Shown one piece after another: positions 56,989 to 64,000 of a stretch of 64,000 nt of DNA. Source of the stretch: Eubacteriaceae bacterium ES3 (GTDB lineage Bacteria; Bacillota; Clostridia; Eubacteriales; Eubacteriaceae); assembly GCA_030586155.1 (NCBI GenBank), contig CP130741.1, positions 1,606,680-1,670,679 of the forward strand, written 5' to 3'. The position numbers were made by a program, and so were the translations under genes. Within the stretch, counting starts at the first letter, position 1. Each line of letters begins with the position of its first letter. The notes below the pieces were generated by a model that did no database searches, was not told where the DNA came from, and saw nothing but the letters and a program-made list of their open reading frames with translations.

Positions 56989-57189
56989 TTATACTGAAAT
57001 ATCCAGCAGCTGACCAATATTTGGGTCAGGTGGTACTGATGCAGCCGAAGACATACTCTCTTCAACCATATCGATCATTTCAGTCATTTGTGCTTCACCG
57101 CTACTCATAGCCATTTTCATTACCGAAAGATTTGCTTGCTGAGAAACTGCGATTTGACTCATTCCCATTGATAATGCGGCAATATCCAT
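56989..57189 (-). CDS. YjfB-like putative motility protein
   Basis: A 66-residue protein matching the YjfB putative motility family: MDIAALSMGMSQIAVSQQAN at the N terminus, methionine- and alanine-rich helix, and proline-bearing C terminus. In Bacillus yjfB belongs to the sigma-D (flagellar) regulon; function is unknown. GGAGG precedes the ATG. It lies 46 bases after the HExxH membrane protein, and the cyclic-di-GMP protein is upstream of that, which suits a motility or biofilm context. No flagellar genes are in the window. Confidence 0.75.
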   Translation of the reverse strand: MDIAALSMGMSQIAVSQQANLSVMKMAMSSGEAQMTEMIDMVEESMSSAASVPPDPNIGQLLDISV

Positions 57190-57235
57190 GATAGACCTCC
57201 TTTCATCTTCCTGCTGTAAATTATGCTTATATATA

Positions 57236-58030
57236 TTATCGGCTAATAATCTTAAAAAATAAGCTTAAGAGATATGAAAACAAAGAAAATAAAACAGAAA
57301 GCATCAATATAAGACTTATTAAAAGGTTGTATTTGATTATTTTAAAATCAAGCATATAATCTCCCAGTCCGAAAATATTTAAAAGAAAAAAAATTGCCAA
57401 AATAATTACTAGTCCTTGAAAGGCTCCTTTAATGTCGGCAAAACTCAATGACATATGTCTTGATATGCTGATAGCTATAAATAAAAACAGATAAAAAGGA
57501 AGCATTTTGAAATGTTCAAGTGTAAAAATTGTCGTTAAGAACTCAAATTGGAGTTTAATGATTTCGGAAATGATTATTTGAAAGGGCGTTGATGTTGTTA
57601 TAAGCTGTTGTAAACCGTTTATGTATATTATAAAGCCATCTGGAATAAAGCAATACACTAAAAGACTAATTGCCAACGAACCGCCGAATATTGGAGCAAT
57701 ACCAATAAAGAAATTTCCACATTGCTGATAGATATTTTTCGAATTGTAAGAATGATTGACATAGCCCATTATTCCTTGCGCATCAGGCTTTTGAAAGAAC
57801 TTAACTTCCTTGATTTGATGGCAAAATATTTTTGCTGTCAAAGCATGGCTTAATTCATGTATAGGTATACCAATTATGCCAGTTACTAATAGCGCATTCT
57901 TGCCAAATGAGTGTAAAATATTTTTATTTGTCTGATGTTCTAGAATGCCCAGTAATAATCCAAAGAATATAATTGGGCCAAAATAGCAGACCAATTCAGC
58001 ACCAGTCGTAAATAATAGTTGTGTGATCAT
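57236..58030 (-). CDS. M50-like membrane metalloprotease-type protein
   Basis: A 264-residue membrane protein with about six hydrophobic segments. GIPIHELSHALTAKIF near residue 57 is an HExxH zinc motif inside a hydrophobic helix, as in site-2 (M50) proteases; a later GIAPIFGGS could take the place of the second M50 motif, although the expected aspartate is not obvious. It may therefore be a protease or a non-catalytic relative. It lies 29 bases after the GGDEF-EAL gene on the same strand and precedes the yjfB-like gene. Substrate unknown. Confidence 0.65.
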   Translation of the reverse strand: MITQLLFTTGAELVCYFGPIIFFGLLLGILEHQTNKNILHSFGKNALLVTGIIGIPIHELSHALTAKIFCHQIKEVKFFQKPDAQGIMGYVNHSYNSKNIYQQCGNFFIGIAPIFGGSLAISLLVYCFIPDGFIIYINGLQQLITTSTPFQIIISEIIKLQFEFLTTIFTLEHFKMLPFYLFLFIAISISRHMSLSFADIKGAFQGLVIILAIFFLLNIFGLGDYMLDFKIIKYNLLISLILMLSVLFSLFSYLLSLFFKIISR

Positions 58031-58059
58031 TCAATCCCCATTTTATTAATATTAGATTT

Positions 58060-60465
58060 TTAAGAACGTTTTTTTTCCAGAACAGCTAAAAGCTCATTTT
58101 CAGGTACTGGCTTGGAAAAATAATAACCTTGAATAAAATCACATTCAAGTTTTTCTAAGATCTCAAGTTGCTCTTTGGTTTCCACTCCTTCAACAACAAT
58201 TTTCAAACCAATGCTTTTGGCAATTTGCGTTACGTTATCAACAATCTGGTATGATACAGGATTAAAAGCAATGTCGTCAATAAAAGATTTGTCCAGTTTT
58301 ACGGTAGTTATTGGTAATATTTTTAAATAAGTAAGAGAAGAAAAACCAGTTCCAAAGTCATCTAAAGCAATACTGATTTGTTTTTCACGCAAAAATAATA
58401 GTTTCTGATTAGCGATCTCAAGAGAATTCATCAAAACTGATTCGGTGATTTCCAGTTCAAGGTTATTAGGCTTAACTTTGGTATTTTCCAACATTTCTAT
58501 GATTAATGCTTCAAAACTTTCATCCAGTAATTGTATTGCAGAGATGTTTACTGCAATACAATAGTCGGTATTGTTCAAGTCATTAAAACGGGTGATGAAT
58601 CGACAGGATTCAATTAGAATCCATTTGCCCAGTTCTAGAATTAAATTGGACTCTTCTGCAATCTTAATAAATTCCATCGGAGATATGAATCCCCAAACTT
58701 TGTGTTTCCATCTTGCCAAGGCTTCAAAGCCCTCAAAGCGTTTGGCTGTTATGGAGAACTTAGGTTGAAAATAGAGACTTAATTCATTATTTGCAAGAGC
58801 AGCTTTTAAGTCTTGCTCAAGAATTGCTTTTCTTTGCATTTCTTTATTCATCGATGGATCAAAGACCATATAATTATTTTTTCCATTGGCCTTCACTTGA
58901 TTCATAGCTACTTCTGCTTTAACAAGCATCGTTTCAAAGTTATTTTCAACTACTGAGTTACTAAACTCACTAAGCTCATCAGTGTTAGAATCAGTGTAAG
59001 AAATTCCAATACTAACACTGGCAATGACACTTTGATTACTTATTTGAAATGGCTTTTTAAATGCTTCAATTAAAAATTTTGAAAATATATCAACATCTTC
59101 TTTCAAAAATTTGTTCTCTTTGCAGATTACGAATTCATCCCCTCCAATACGATAAACGGAGTAATCCAATTTATTTTCAATTAAGGATTCCAAGGTTTTT
59201 GCAATTTGAAATAACAGGGCATCTCCCATACGATGACCAAATAAATTATTGATATATTTCAGATTATCAACATCAATATAATATAAAACCGAAAGATAAT
59301 TTGTACTATCAGCTTCTGTCAATGCATGATACTTCTGATAAAAATAAGATCTATTAGCGAGTTTAGTAATTGGGTCATAATAAGCTGCAGTTCTTAAATT
59401 TTCCTGGTTATCGATTATTTGATGAACCATGGATTTCATCGAATTTTGAAGAACTTCAATTTCACGACTTGATGGCTTTGTTAAAGAATCCAAAGAATTA
59501 TAATTACCCTCTGAGACAGTTTTCATCATTTCAGAAATTCCATTAATGGGGGTTGTAATATTCCTTTTTAACCATTTTTGTGAGACCAAATAAAAAATCG
59601 AAATTAAAATAAGTCCAAAAATAATAATCGCTAACATAATCTGATTTCTAATGTGAAAAATAGAAGCCATTGATTTTCCGACAAATAAGGCTCCTACTGT
59701 TTGAGCATTATAGTTTTTAATTGGAATATAACCTACCAGATAAGGGTCATCTAAAATTTCTGTTTTGCCAAAATATTCCTCTCCATTGTGATAAAGAATA
59801 TTATAAATATCTGGATCTAACTCAGTGCCGCTAAGACTGACGTTATTCTGAGTAATGGTTGTCACCATTCTAATATTATCTGCAAAGATAGTTGCATCTA
59901 AAGACGAAGTATTTTTAATATAATCCACAATTTTTTCCTGGTCTATTGGCATTCCAATTGTAACCAGATATTGCGAACTAGCATCAATTCCTTCAAAGCG
60001 TTGCTGACTAAAAAGATATAGTCCATCTTTTGAATTGCCGTCTATCCAGCTGACAATTTGATAATTCTGTTTGGTCAAATCATTAGAAGTCATTAACAGA
60101 ACATCAGGTGGGCACATCACATTCTCATAAAACAGCAAGTTATCTTTCTTTATTTCAAAAAAAGCAAAGTCATCATTATATTCATAGCTTGTATAACTTG
60201 ATATTTCGTTATATGCATCATCAGGAGAATTACTGTTTAAAATTTGTCCAATGTTCTCGGATGCATTTTTTATTTTTTCATTATTTTCAGAAACCACGAT
60301 TTTTTCAAAATAATGAACACCTGTTTGAATTTGTTTTTCAACCTCATTTTCATAGATTGAAAAGAATATATAAATTGCCATTGCACAACCAAAAACAATA
60401 ACACAAAGGATAATACTAAGAATGAAGTAATTTAATCTATTTTGAATCGTCTTTTTTTCTTTCAT
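58060..60465 (-). CDS. Membrane GGDEF-EAL cyclic-di-GMP protein
   Basis: An 801-residue signalling protein. A membrane helix (about 12-35), an extracellular Cache-like sensor to about residue 275, a second helix (275-298), then HAMP, GGDEF and EAL. The cyclase site is intact (YRIGGDEFVICKEN) but the RxxD inhibitory site before it is absent. The EAL domain has GFEALARWKHK, LDDFGTGFSSL, KLDKSFID and VVEGVETKEQ, so phosphodiesterase residues are also present. Net activity cannot be predicted. The second of two start codons, ATG at 60465, follows GGGGG. It precedes the HExxH and yjfB-like genes. Confidence 0.92.
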   Translation of the reverse strand: MKEKKTIQNRLNYFILSIILCVIVFGCAMAIYIFFSIYENEVEKQIQTGVHYFEKIVVSENNEKIKNASENIGQILNSNSPDDAYNEISSYTSYEYNDDFAFFEIKKDNLLFYENVMCPPDVLLMTSNDLTKQNYQIVSWIDGNSKDGLYLFSQQRFEGIDASSQYLVTIGMPIDQEKIVDYIKNTSSLDATIFADNIRMVTTITQNNVSLSGTELDPDIYNILYHNGEEYFGKTEILDDPYLVGYIPIKNYNAQTVGALFVGKSMASIFHIRNQIMLAIIIFGLILISIFYLVSQKWLKRNITTPINGISEMMKTVSEGNYNSLDSLTKPSSREIEVLQNSMKSMVHQIIDNQENLRTAAYYDPITKLANRSYFYQKYHALTEADSTNYLSVLYYIDVDNLKYINNLFGHRMGDALLFQIAKTLESLIENKLDYSVYRIGGDEFVICKENKFLKEDVDIFSKFLIEAFKKPFQISNQSVIASVSIGISYTDSNTDELSEFSNSVVENNFETMLVKAEVAMNQVKANGKNNYMVFDPSMNKEMQRKAILEQDLKAALANNELSLYFQPKFSITAKRFEGFEALARWKHKVWGFISPMEFIKIAEESNLILELGKWILIESCRFITRFNDLNNTDYCIAVNISAIQLLDESFEALIIEMLENTKVKPNNLELEITESVLMNSLEIANQKLLFLREKQISIALDDFGTGFSSLTYLKILPITTVKLDKSFIDDIAFNPVSYQIVDNVTQIAKSIGLKIVVEGVETKEQLEILEKLECDFIQGYYFSKPVPENELLAVLEKKRS

Positions 60466-60632
60466 CACTACCCCCTGTGTTGAGATATAATCTTAGTATA
60501 TTATATCTATTATAATTATCCCGAGCAATATAAAAATAAAAGGTTATATAATATGAAAGTAGGTAATAGTAATAAAATTAGCAGAAATTTTAATAAAATA
60601 CTAATATTAAATGAGATTAAATTTGCTCTTTA

Positions 60633-60641
60633 TGGTATAAT
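60633..60641 (+). promoter_or_regulatory. Extended -10 promoter of the MFS gene
   Basis: TGGTATAAT, an extended -10 box, lies 28 bases before the TTG start; the -35 region is weak. The about 200 bases between the divergent cyclic-di-GMP and MFS genes hold nothing else recognisable. Confidence 0.5.
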
Positions 60642-60669
60642 TTAGTCATTATAAACCGAGGAGGAGATT

Positions 60670-61851
60670 TTGAAAACAAATAGTATTAAATTAGCAATCT
60701 TATCAATATCCGCACTTTGTATGATATCGATGACAGCTTCTGCAGTTTTAGCTGATATTCAAGCACATTTTTCTGGTACTGCCCCTTCATTGGTGCAGAT
60801 GATTCTAACTATTCCACCATTACTTGGGGTCGTTTTTGCCTTTGCTTCTGGCCCCCTATCGATGAAAATTCCAAAGCGTAAGATAATCATTTTTGGTCTT
60901 ATTTCGGGCTTTACTGGTGGAGCTTTCGCTTTTCTTTTTGGCGGATTCAGCATTTATATTTTATTATTTTCCAGTTTATTGATTGGTATCGCTCAAGGAA
61001 TTAATTCGACTATGTCTATGGCATTGATAGCTGATTATTTTAAGGGTGATGAAAGTGGTGCCATGATGGGACTACAATCTGCATTTGTTAATGGTGGTGG
61101 TATGGTCTTAGCTTTTCTTGCTGGAATGCTAGCCGGTATTCAATGGAATTATTCTTATCTGGTGTATTTATTTTTTATTCCGGTTATGATTATTATCATA
61201 AAAACGCTTCCAAAGGAGGATCCTGTTCATCCGCACCATATCGATGAAATGGGGAGTGCAGGTAAACTTAATGGGACGGTGTTTTTTACGGCATTTGTTT
61301 TCTTTTTTTTCGGAGTATTTCAGTTTGTGTTTCAGGCTAATATAGCTTCTGTCGTCGTTGAGAATAGCTTTGGTAATGCGTCTACAGTGGGATTGATTAA
61401 TACTGTCTTCTCAGGCGCGGGGATGCTGACAGGTATTCTTTTTGGCTTAATACAAAGAATTTTCAAAAAACAAACACTTCCCTTTGCACTACTAGTTATA
61501 GGAATTGGGATGGGATTAGTTGCTTTCGGTGGAAACCTTCCAATTTTATTTGTTGCAGCTGCATGTGGCGGCTTTGCAATTGCTTCAATTATGCCTTCTG
61601 GGACATTCATAGCGGCAAATGCAGTTACACCAAAACTTTGTGCAACAGCAATCGCAATTGTCACTGCTTCAGTTAATCTTGGTATGTTTCTTTCCCCTCT
61701 TATTATAAACCCAATCGCTAGCCAGTTTGGAACTAACAGTTTAAATGCAAAATATATGATTGCTTCAGTCGGATTATTGGTGCTTTCACTTGTGGCTTTT
61801 GTTGGTTTCAATCTACTCAATCGGATGAAAGAGTCTGTCACAAAGAATTAA
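60670..61851 (+). CDS. Major facilitator superfamily transporter
   Basis: A 393-residue membrane protein with about 12 helices, typical of MFS. The loop between helices 2 and 3 (ASGPLSMKIPKRKIIIFG) carries a weak version of the MFS motif A. Substrate unknown. Translation starts at TTG behind GAGGAG. It is a single gene, divergent from the cyclic-di-GMP gene, and ends in a long hairpin before the convergent UroD-family gene. Confidence 0.88.
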   Translation: MKTNSIKLAILSISALCMISMTASAVLADIQAHFSGTAPSLVQMILTIPPLLGVVFAFASGPLSMKIPKRKIIIFGLISGFTGGAFAFLFGGFSIYILLFSSLLIGIAQGINSTMSMALIADYFKGDESGAMMGLQSAFVNGGGMVLAFLAGMLAGIQWNYSYLVYLFFIPVMIIIIKTLPKEDPVHPHHIDEMGSAGKLNGTVFFTAFVFFFFGVFQFVFQANIASVVVENSFGNASTVGLINTVFSGAGMLTGILFGLIQRIFKKQTLPFALLVIGIGMGLVAFGGNLPILFVAAACGGFAIASIMPSGTFIAANAVTPKLCATAIAIVTASVNLGMFLSPLIINPIASQFGTNSLNAKYMIASVGLLVLSLVAFVGFNLLNRMKESVTKN

Positions 61852-61891
61852 CTAGATATATTATTTAAAAGAATCTACGAATTTAAATGAA

Positions 61892-61946
61892 AAGGCAAAC
61901 ATTTCAAAATAGGTTTTCCTATGTTTAAAATGTTTGCCTTATTTTT
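61892..61946 (+). terminator. Long terminator between MFS and UroD-family genes
   Basis: AAGGCAAACATTT and AAATGTTTGCCTT pair, and AAATAGG/CCTAT extend the stem toward a TTTT loop; T5 follows on the plus strand. Confidence 0.8.
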
Positions 61947-61956
61947 ACCAGTCCTT

Positions 61957-62940
61957 TTAAAACAATTCCTTGCTCATTTGATCAATTTCTTTATTTACTG
62001 CATCATATACTCCTGGGAATAAGGATTCTGGTCCCCCCATGACCAGGCAGGGAATGTAATAAAGTTTTCCACATTCTTTACAAGCCCGATCTACATTCAG
62101 TTTTATTTCTTCTTGGGTCCAGTTGGGTTTATCAAGTTTGCCATTATCGATATCGCCCATAAATGAAATTTTTCCACCAAATTCTTTTACTAAATCTGGC
62201 ACATTATTAGTAGACATACAGCCCTGCCAGATATCCAGTCCCATCTCTATCATTGAAGGTACAAAAGTTGCTGCATAACTATCACAATGATGAACAATGA
62301 CTTCAACTCCATTTTCTTTGTAATAGCCATAAATTTTTTTATATGCGGGCTCAATAAATTCAGCAAACATCTCAGGCGAAATAAACGTTGATTTTTGTGT
62401 TCCCCAATCATCATGGTGAAACAATGCATCTGGATGTAAATATTTAATTGACTCTTTAGCAAAATTAATTTCGTATTCAACTAAATAATCAATTAATTCA
62501 TGTAGCGCTTCAGGTTCTTCGTAGAAAGCCATTAAAGCATTTTCCATCCCCATCAGATAATGCAGTTGTTCAAATATCCCGGTAAAATAGCAAGAAGTGA
62601 CAAATTTTTCACTGCGATCAATGGCGTTAGCATGTTGAATAGCTGCTTCCCAAGCCTCTTGCGGTCTCTCTAGTGAAGGCATCTTAACCTGTTCTTTCCA
62701 CTTTGTAATATCTTTCAATACAATGTGTTCTTCATCATGAACTGGGAATGGACCCGGTTGTCCCTCAAGCCATTGTATAGTAACCCCCCAACCATTTTTA
62801 CCTATTGAACCGGGGCCTGCAATTCCAAAATCGAGAATCGGCGCTTCCATAATTAAATCCAGAAATTCGTACTGTTTTACAAATCTATCCGGATTACCAC
62901 CATTAATTGTTTCCAGTAAGTTCTGCCTAATTGATAACAT
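61957..62940 (-). CDS. UroD-family protein (MtaA-like methyltransferase or uroporphyrinogen decarboxylase)
   Basis: A 327-residue TIM-barrel protein of the UROD/MtaA superfamily. VIVHHCDSYAATF contains the His-x-Cys zinc pair of the methylcobalamin methyltransferases, and a later Cys lies in YIPCLVMGGPESLFPG; the arginine/aspartate porphyrin-binding residues of true HemE are not evident. Anaerobes, acetogens in particular, carry many such genes that move methyl groups from corrinoid proteins. No corrinoid protein or MtaB-like partner is adjacent. GGAGG precedes the ATG at 62940; an in-frame start 13 codons earlier has none. It lies downstream of the PPDK-like gene. Confidence 0.75.
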   Translation of the reverse strand: MLSIRQNLLETINGGNPDRFVKQYEFLDLIMEAPILDFGIAGPGSIGKNGWGVTIQWLEGQPGPFPVHDEEHIVLKDITKWKEQVKMPSLERPQEAWEAAIQHANAIDRSEKFVTSCYFTGIFEQLHYLMGMENALMAFYEEPEALHELIDYLVEYEINFAKESIKYLHPDALFHHDDWGTQKSTFISPEMFAEFIEPAYKKIYGYYKENGVEVIVHHCDSYAATFVPSMIEMGLDIWQGCMSTNNVPDLVKEFGGKISFMGDIDNGKLDKPNWTQEEIKLNVDRACKECGKLYYIPCLVMGGPESLFPGVYDAVNKEIDQMSKELF

Positions 62941-63074
62941 CTTAGCCTCCATGTATTGGAAATTAGAATATGCGCGCATTTATTTCATTTATAGTCTAAC
63001 ACGAATGAAAACGATGGTCAATTTAAATTTGTATATATTTAATATTTACGAATAGATTTTTTCATAGATAAACT

Positions 63075-64000
63075 TTATTCTTCGCGAATTCCAATTGAAT
63101 AGATACCCCGATAAATATTACCTAGATTTCCATCAATTGAAATAGGTTCACAGGAACGGAAAACAAAGTCGTTAATTCGACACACATTATTTTGGTCATC
63201 TACGATAAGTCCACGACATTGAACAATACATACTTTGCCGATACTAACGGCTGTTACAGCTGCATGAGATGTTACCCCTCCTTTAGCTGTAATTAACCCA
63301 TCACAGGAAAAGATAAGCGGAATATCGTCTGGAACGGTGTCTGGTCTGATCAATATTACTGGCCTGTTACTTTTAAATGATCTGATTCTATTTATATCAT
63401 CAAGATCAAAAGCCAGATATCCGGAAAGTACTTCGTGACTCATTCCAATCCCATGCCCTACGAGTTCCATTTCTTGCGGTGATGGAATAAAGTAGCTTAC
63501 GGACTCTTTTTTTCTGATTTTCTGGTTTCTTGTTTGTAGAATATATAAATCTTTGGGATTTTCAGATTCAAAAGTAAATTCAATTTCCTGGTGAACATAA
63601 CCGTACTGATTAATTAAACGGTTTGCATACTCTGCTAGTTGTTTGAAAATTTCGGGGAATCGACTTTCAAGAGAAAAAGTCCCTTCTTTATAATGGTTTC
63701 TTTGTGCTTCACTAATTGGTAATGTACTTACCAGCCCTGAAACAACATCCTCTCCTTGAGAGCATAGCGAAAAATCACCATATAAATTTACACCAGGTTC
63801 ATCGGAAAAGGGACTGCTGGTAAAAACTACACCTGTACCAGAATTAACCGATTGATTACCCATAACCATTTGCTGAACAATTACAGCAGTTCCCCAGTCA
63901 TCTGCAATTTGCAGGTGATTGCGATAGGATTTAGCACTTTCTGAAGACCAGGATTCAAGAACGGCAGAAATTGCTTGTTTGAGTTGAATAAATGGGTCAT
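63075..64000 (-). CDS. PPDK/PEP-synthase-like protein, 5' end beyond window
   Basis: The reading frame stays open to the right edge; the visible 308 codons start at DPFIQLKQAI. They resemble pyruvate phosphate dikinase: GTAVIVQQMVMGNQS belongs to the ATP-grasp domain, LYILQTRNQKI closes it, and IRPDTVPDDIP...GLITAKGGVTSHAAVTA is the swivelling phosphohistidine domain with its catalytic histidine. The protein then ends after SIDGNLGNIYRG, without the about 350-residue PEP/pyruvate barrel. It may be a half-PPDK or a different phosphotransferase of this family. The UroD-family gene lies 134 bases downstream. Confidence 0.82.
   Translation of the reverse strand, partial: DPFIQLKQAISAVLESWSSESAKSYRNHLQIADDWGTAVIVQQMVMGNQSVNSGTGVVFTSSPFSDEPGVNLYGDFSLCSQGEDVVSGLVSTLPISEAQRNHYKEGTFSLESRFPEIFKQLAEYANRLINQYGYVHQEIEFTFESENPKDLYILQTRNQKIRKKESVSYFIPSPQEMELVGHGIGMSHEVLSGYLAFDLDDINRIRSFKSNRPVILIRPDTVPDDIPLIFSCDGLITAKGGVTSHAAVTAVSIGKVCIVQCRGLIVDDQNNVCRINDFVFRSCEPISIDGNLGNIYRGIYSIGIREE

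Noticed and set aside
57210-57245. Sigma-D promoter for the yjfB-like gene
   Set aside because: GCCGATAA resembles the sigma-D -10 box GCCGATAT, but it is the end of the HExxH gene's coding sequence and no TAAA stands at the right distance upstream.
61332-61841. Open frame of 169 codons opposite the MFS gene
   Set aside because: Antisense to helix-rich MFS sequence, proline- and threonine-rich in the manner of reverse-read membrane genes, no ribosome binding site.

Overview
The window is AT-rich bacterial chromosome. Gene content points to a strictly anaerobic, low-GC Firmicute of the class Clostridia: SpoIIE-type phosphatase, Rex, a CIRCE-controlled groESL operon, rubrerythrin behind a PerR-type operator, ComFB/ComEC, strong GGAGG ribosome binding sites and frequent TTG starts. 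A UroD-family methyltransferase-like gene and a rubrerythrin in the same stretch would fit an acetogen of the Acetobacterium/Eubacterium group, but that is inference. I saw no rRNA, tRNA or CRISPR array and no phage module.

Layout. 1-8 kb: YebC, a small alarmone synthetase, a radical SAM protein, a P-loop protein, a SpoIIE phosphatase, a DegV protein, RNase HI and leucyl-tRNA synthetase, the last behind a consensus promoter and a terminator-like leader. 8-12 kb: an ornithine-racemase-like gene and an Ldh2-family dehydrogenase, followed by an intact IS1380-family element that has split a palindrome at the dehydrogenase stop codon. 12-16 kb: rubrerythrin, a 592-residue protein with an HPr-kinase-like P-loop, and a phosphoglycolate-phosphatase-like HAD enzyme. 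16-25 kb: LemA with a DUF2207 membrane protein, LepA, S20, HolA, ComEC and a metallo-hydrolase. 25-31 kb: CBS-type inorganic pyrophosphatase, an FMN-binding lipoprotein, an XRE regulator, Rex and an ABC-F ATPase. 31-34 kb: an intact IS66-family element with an 8-bp target duplication. 34-42 kb: groESL, the tsaB-rimI-DUF1461-tsaD operon, a GH3 glycosidase and proC.

42-54 kb is a purine operon read right to left as purL-E-C-F-M-N-H-D. It starts from a TTGAAA/TAAAAT promoter whose spacer carries one arm of a PurBox-like inverted repeat, and it ends in a strong hairpin. purL is the fused long form. purK, purB, purS and purQ are not in the window.

54-64 kb holds smaller units: a metallo-hydrolase, ComFB, a YbaK-type deacylase, a DsrE-like protein, a LOG-family protein, a lipoprotein, a YjfB-like motility protein, an HExxH membrane protein, a GGDEF-EAL cyclic-di-GMP protein, an MFS transporter, a UroD-family protein, and the 3' part of a PPDK-like gene that lacks the usual C-terminal barrel and runs off the right edge.

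The two insertion sequences are the only clear mobile DNA. Nothing in the window is convincingly a new defence or biosynthetic system. The least explained items are the HPr-kinase-like 592-residue protein, the racemase/dehydrogenase pair with its 13-codon upstream ORF, the barrel-less PPDK-like gene beside a UroD-family gene, and several structured intergenic elements.
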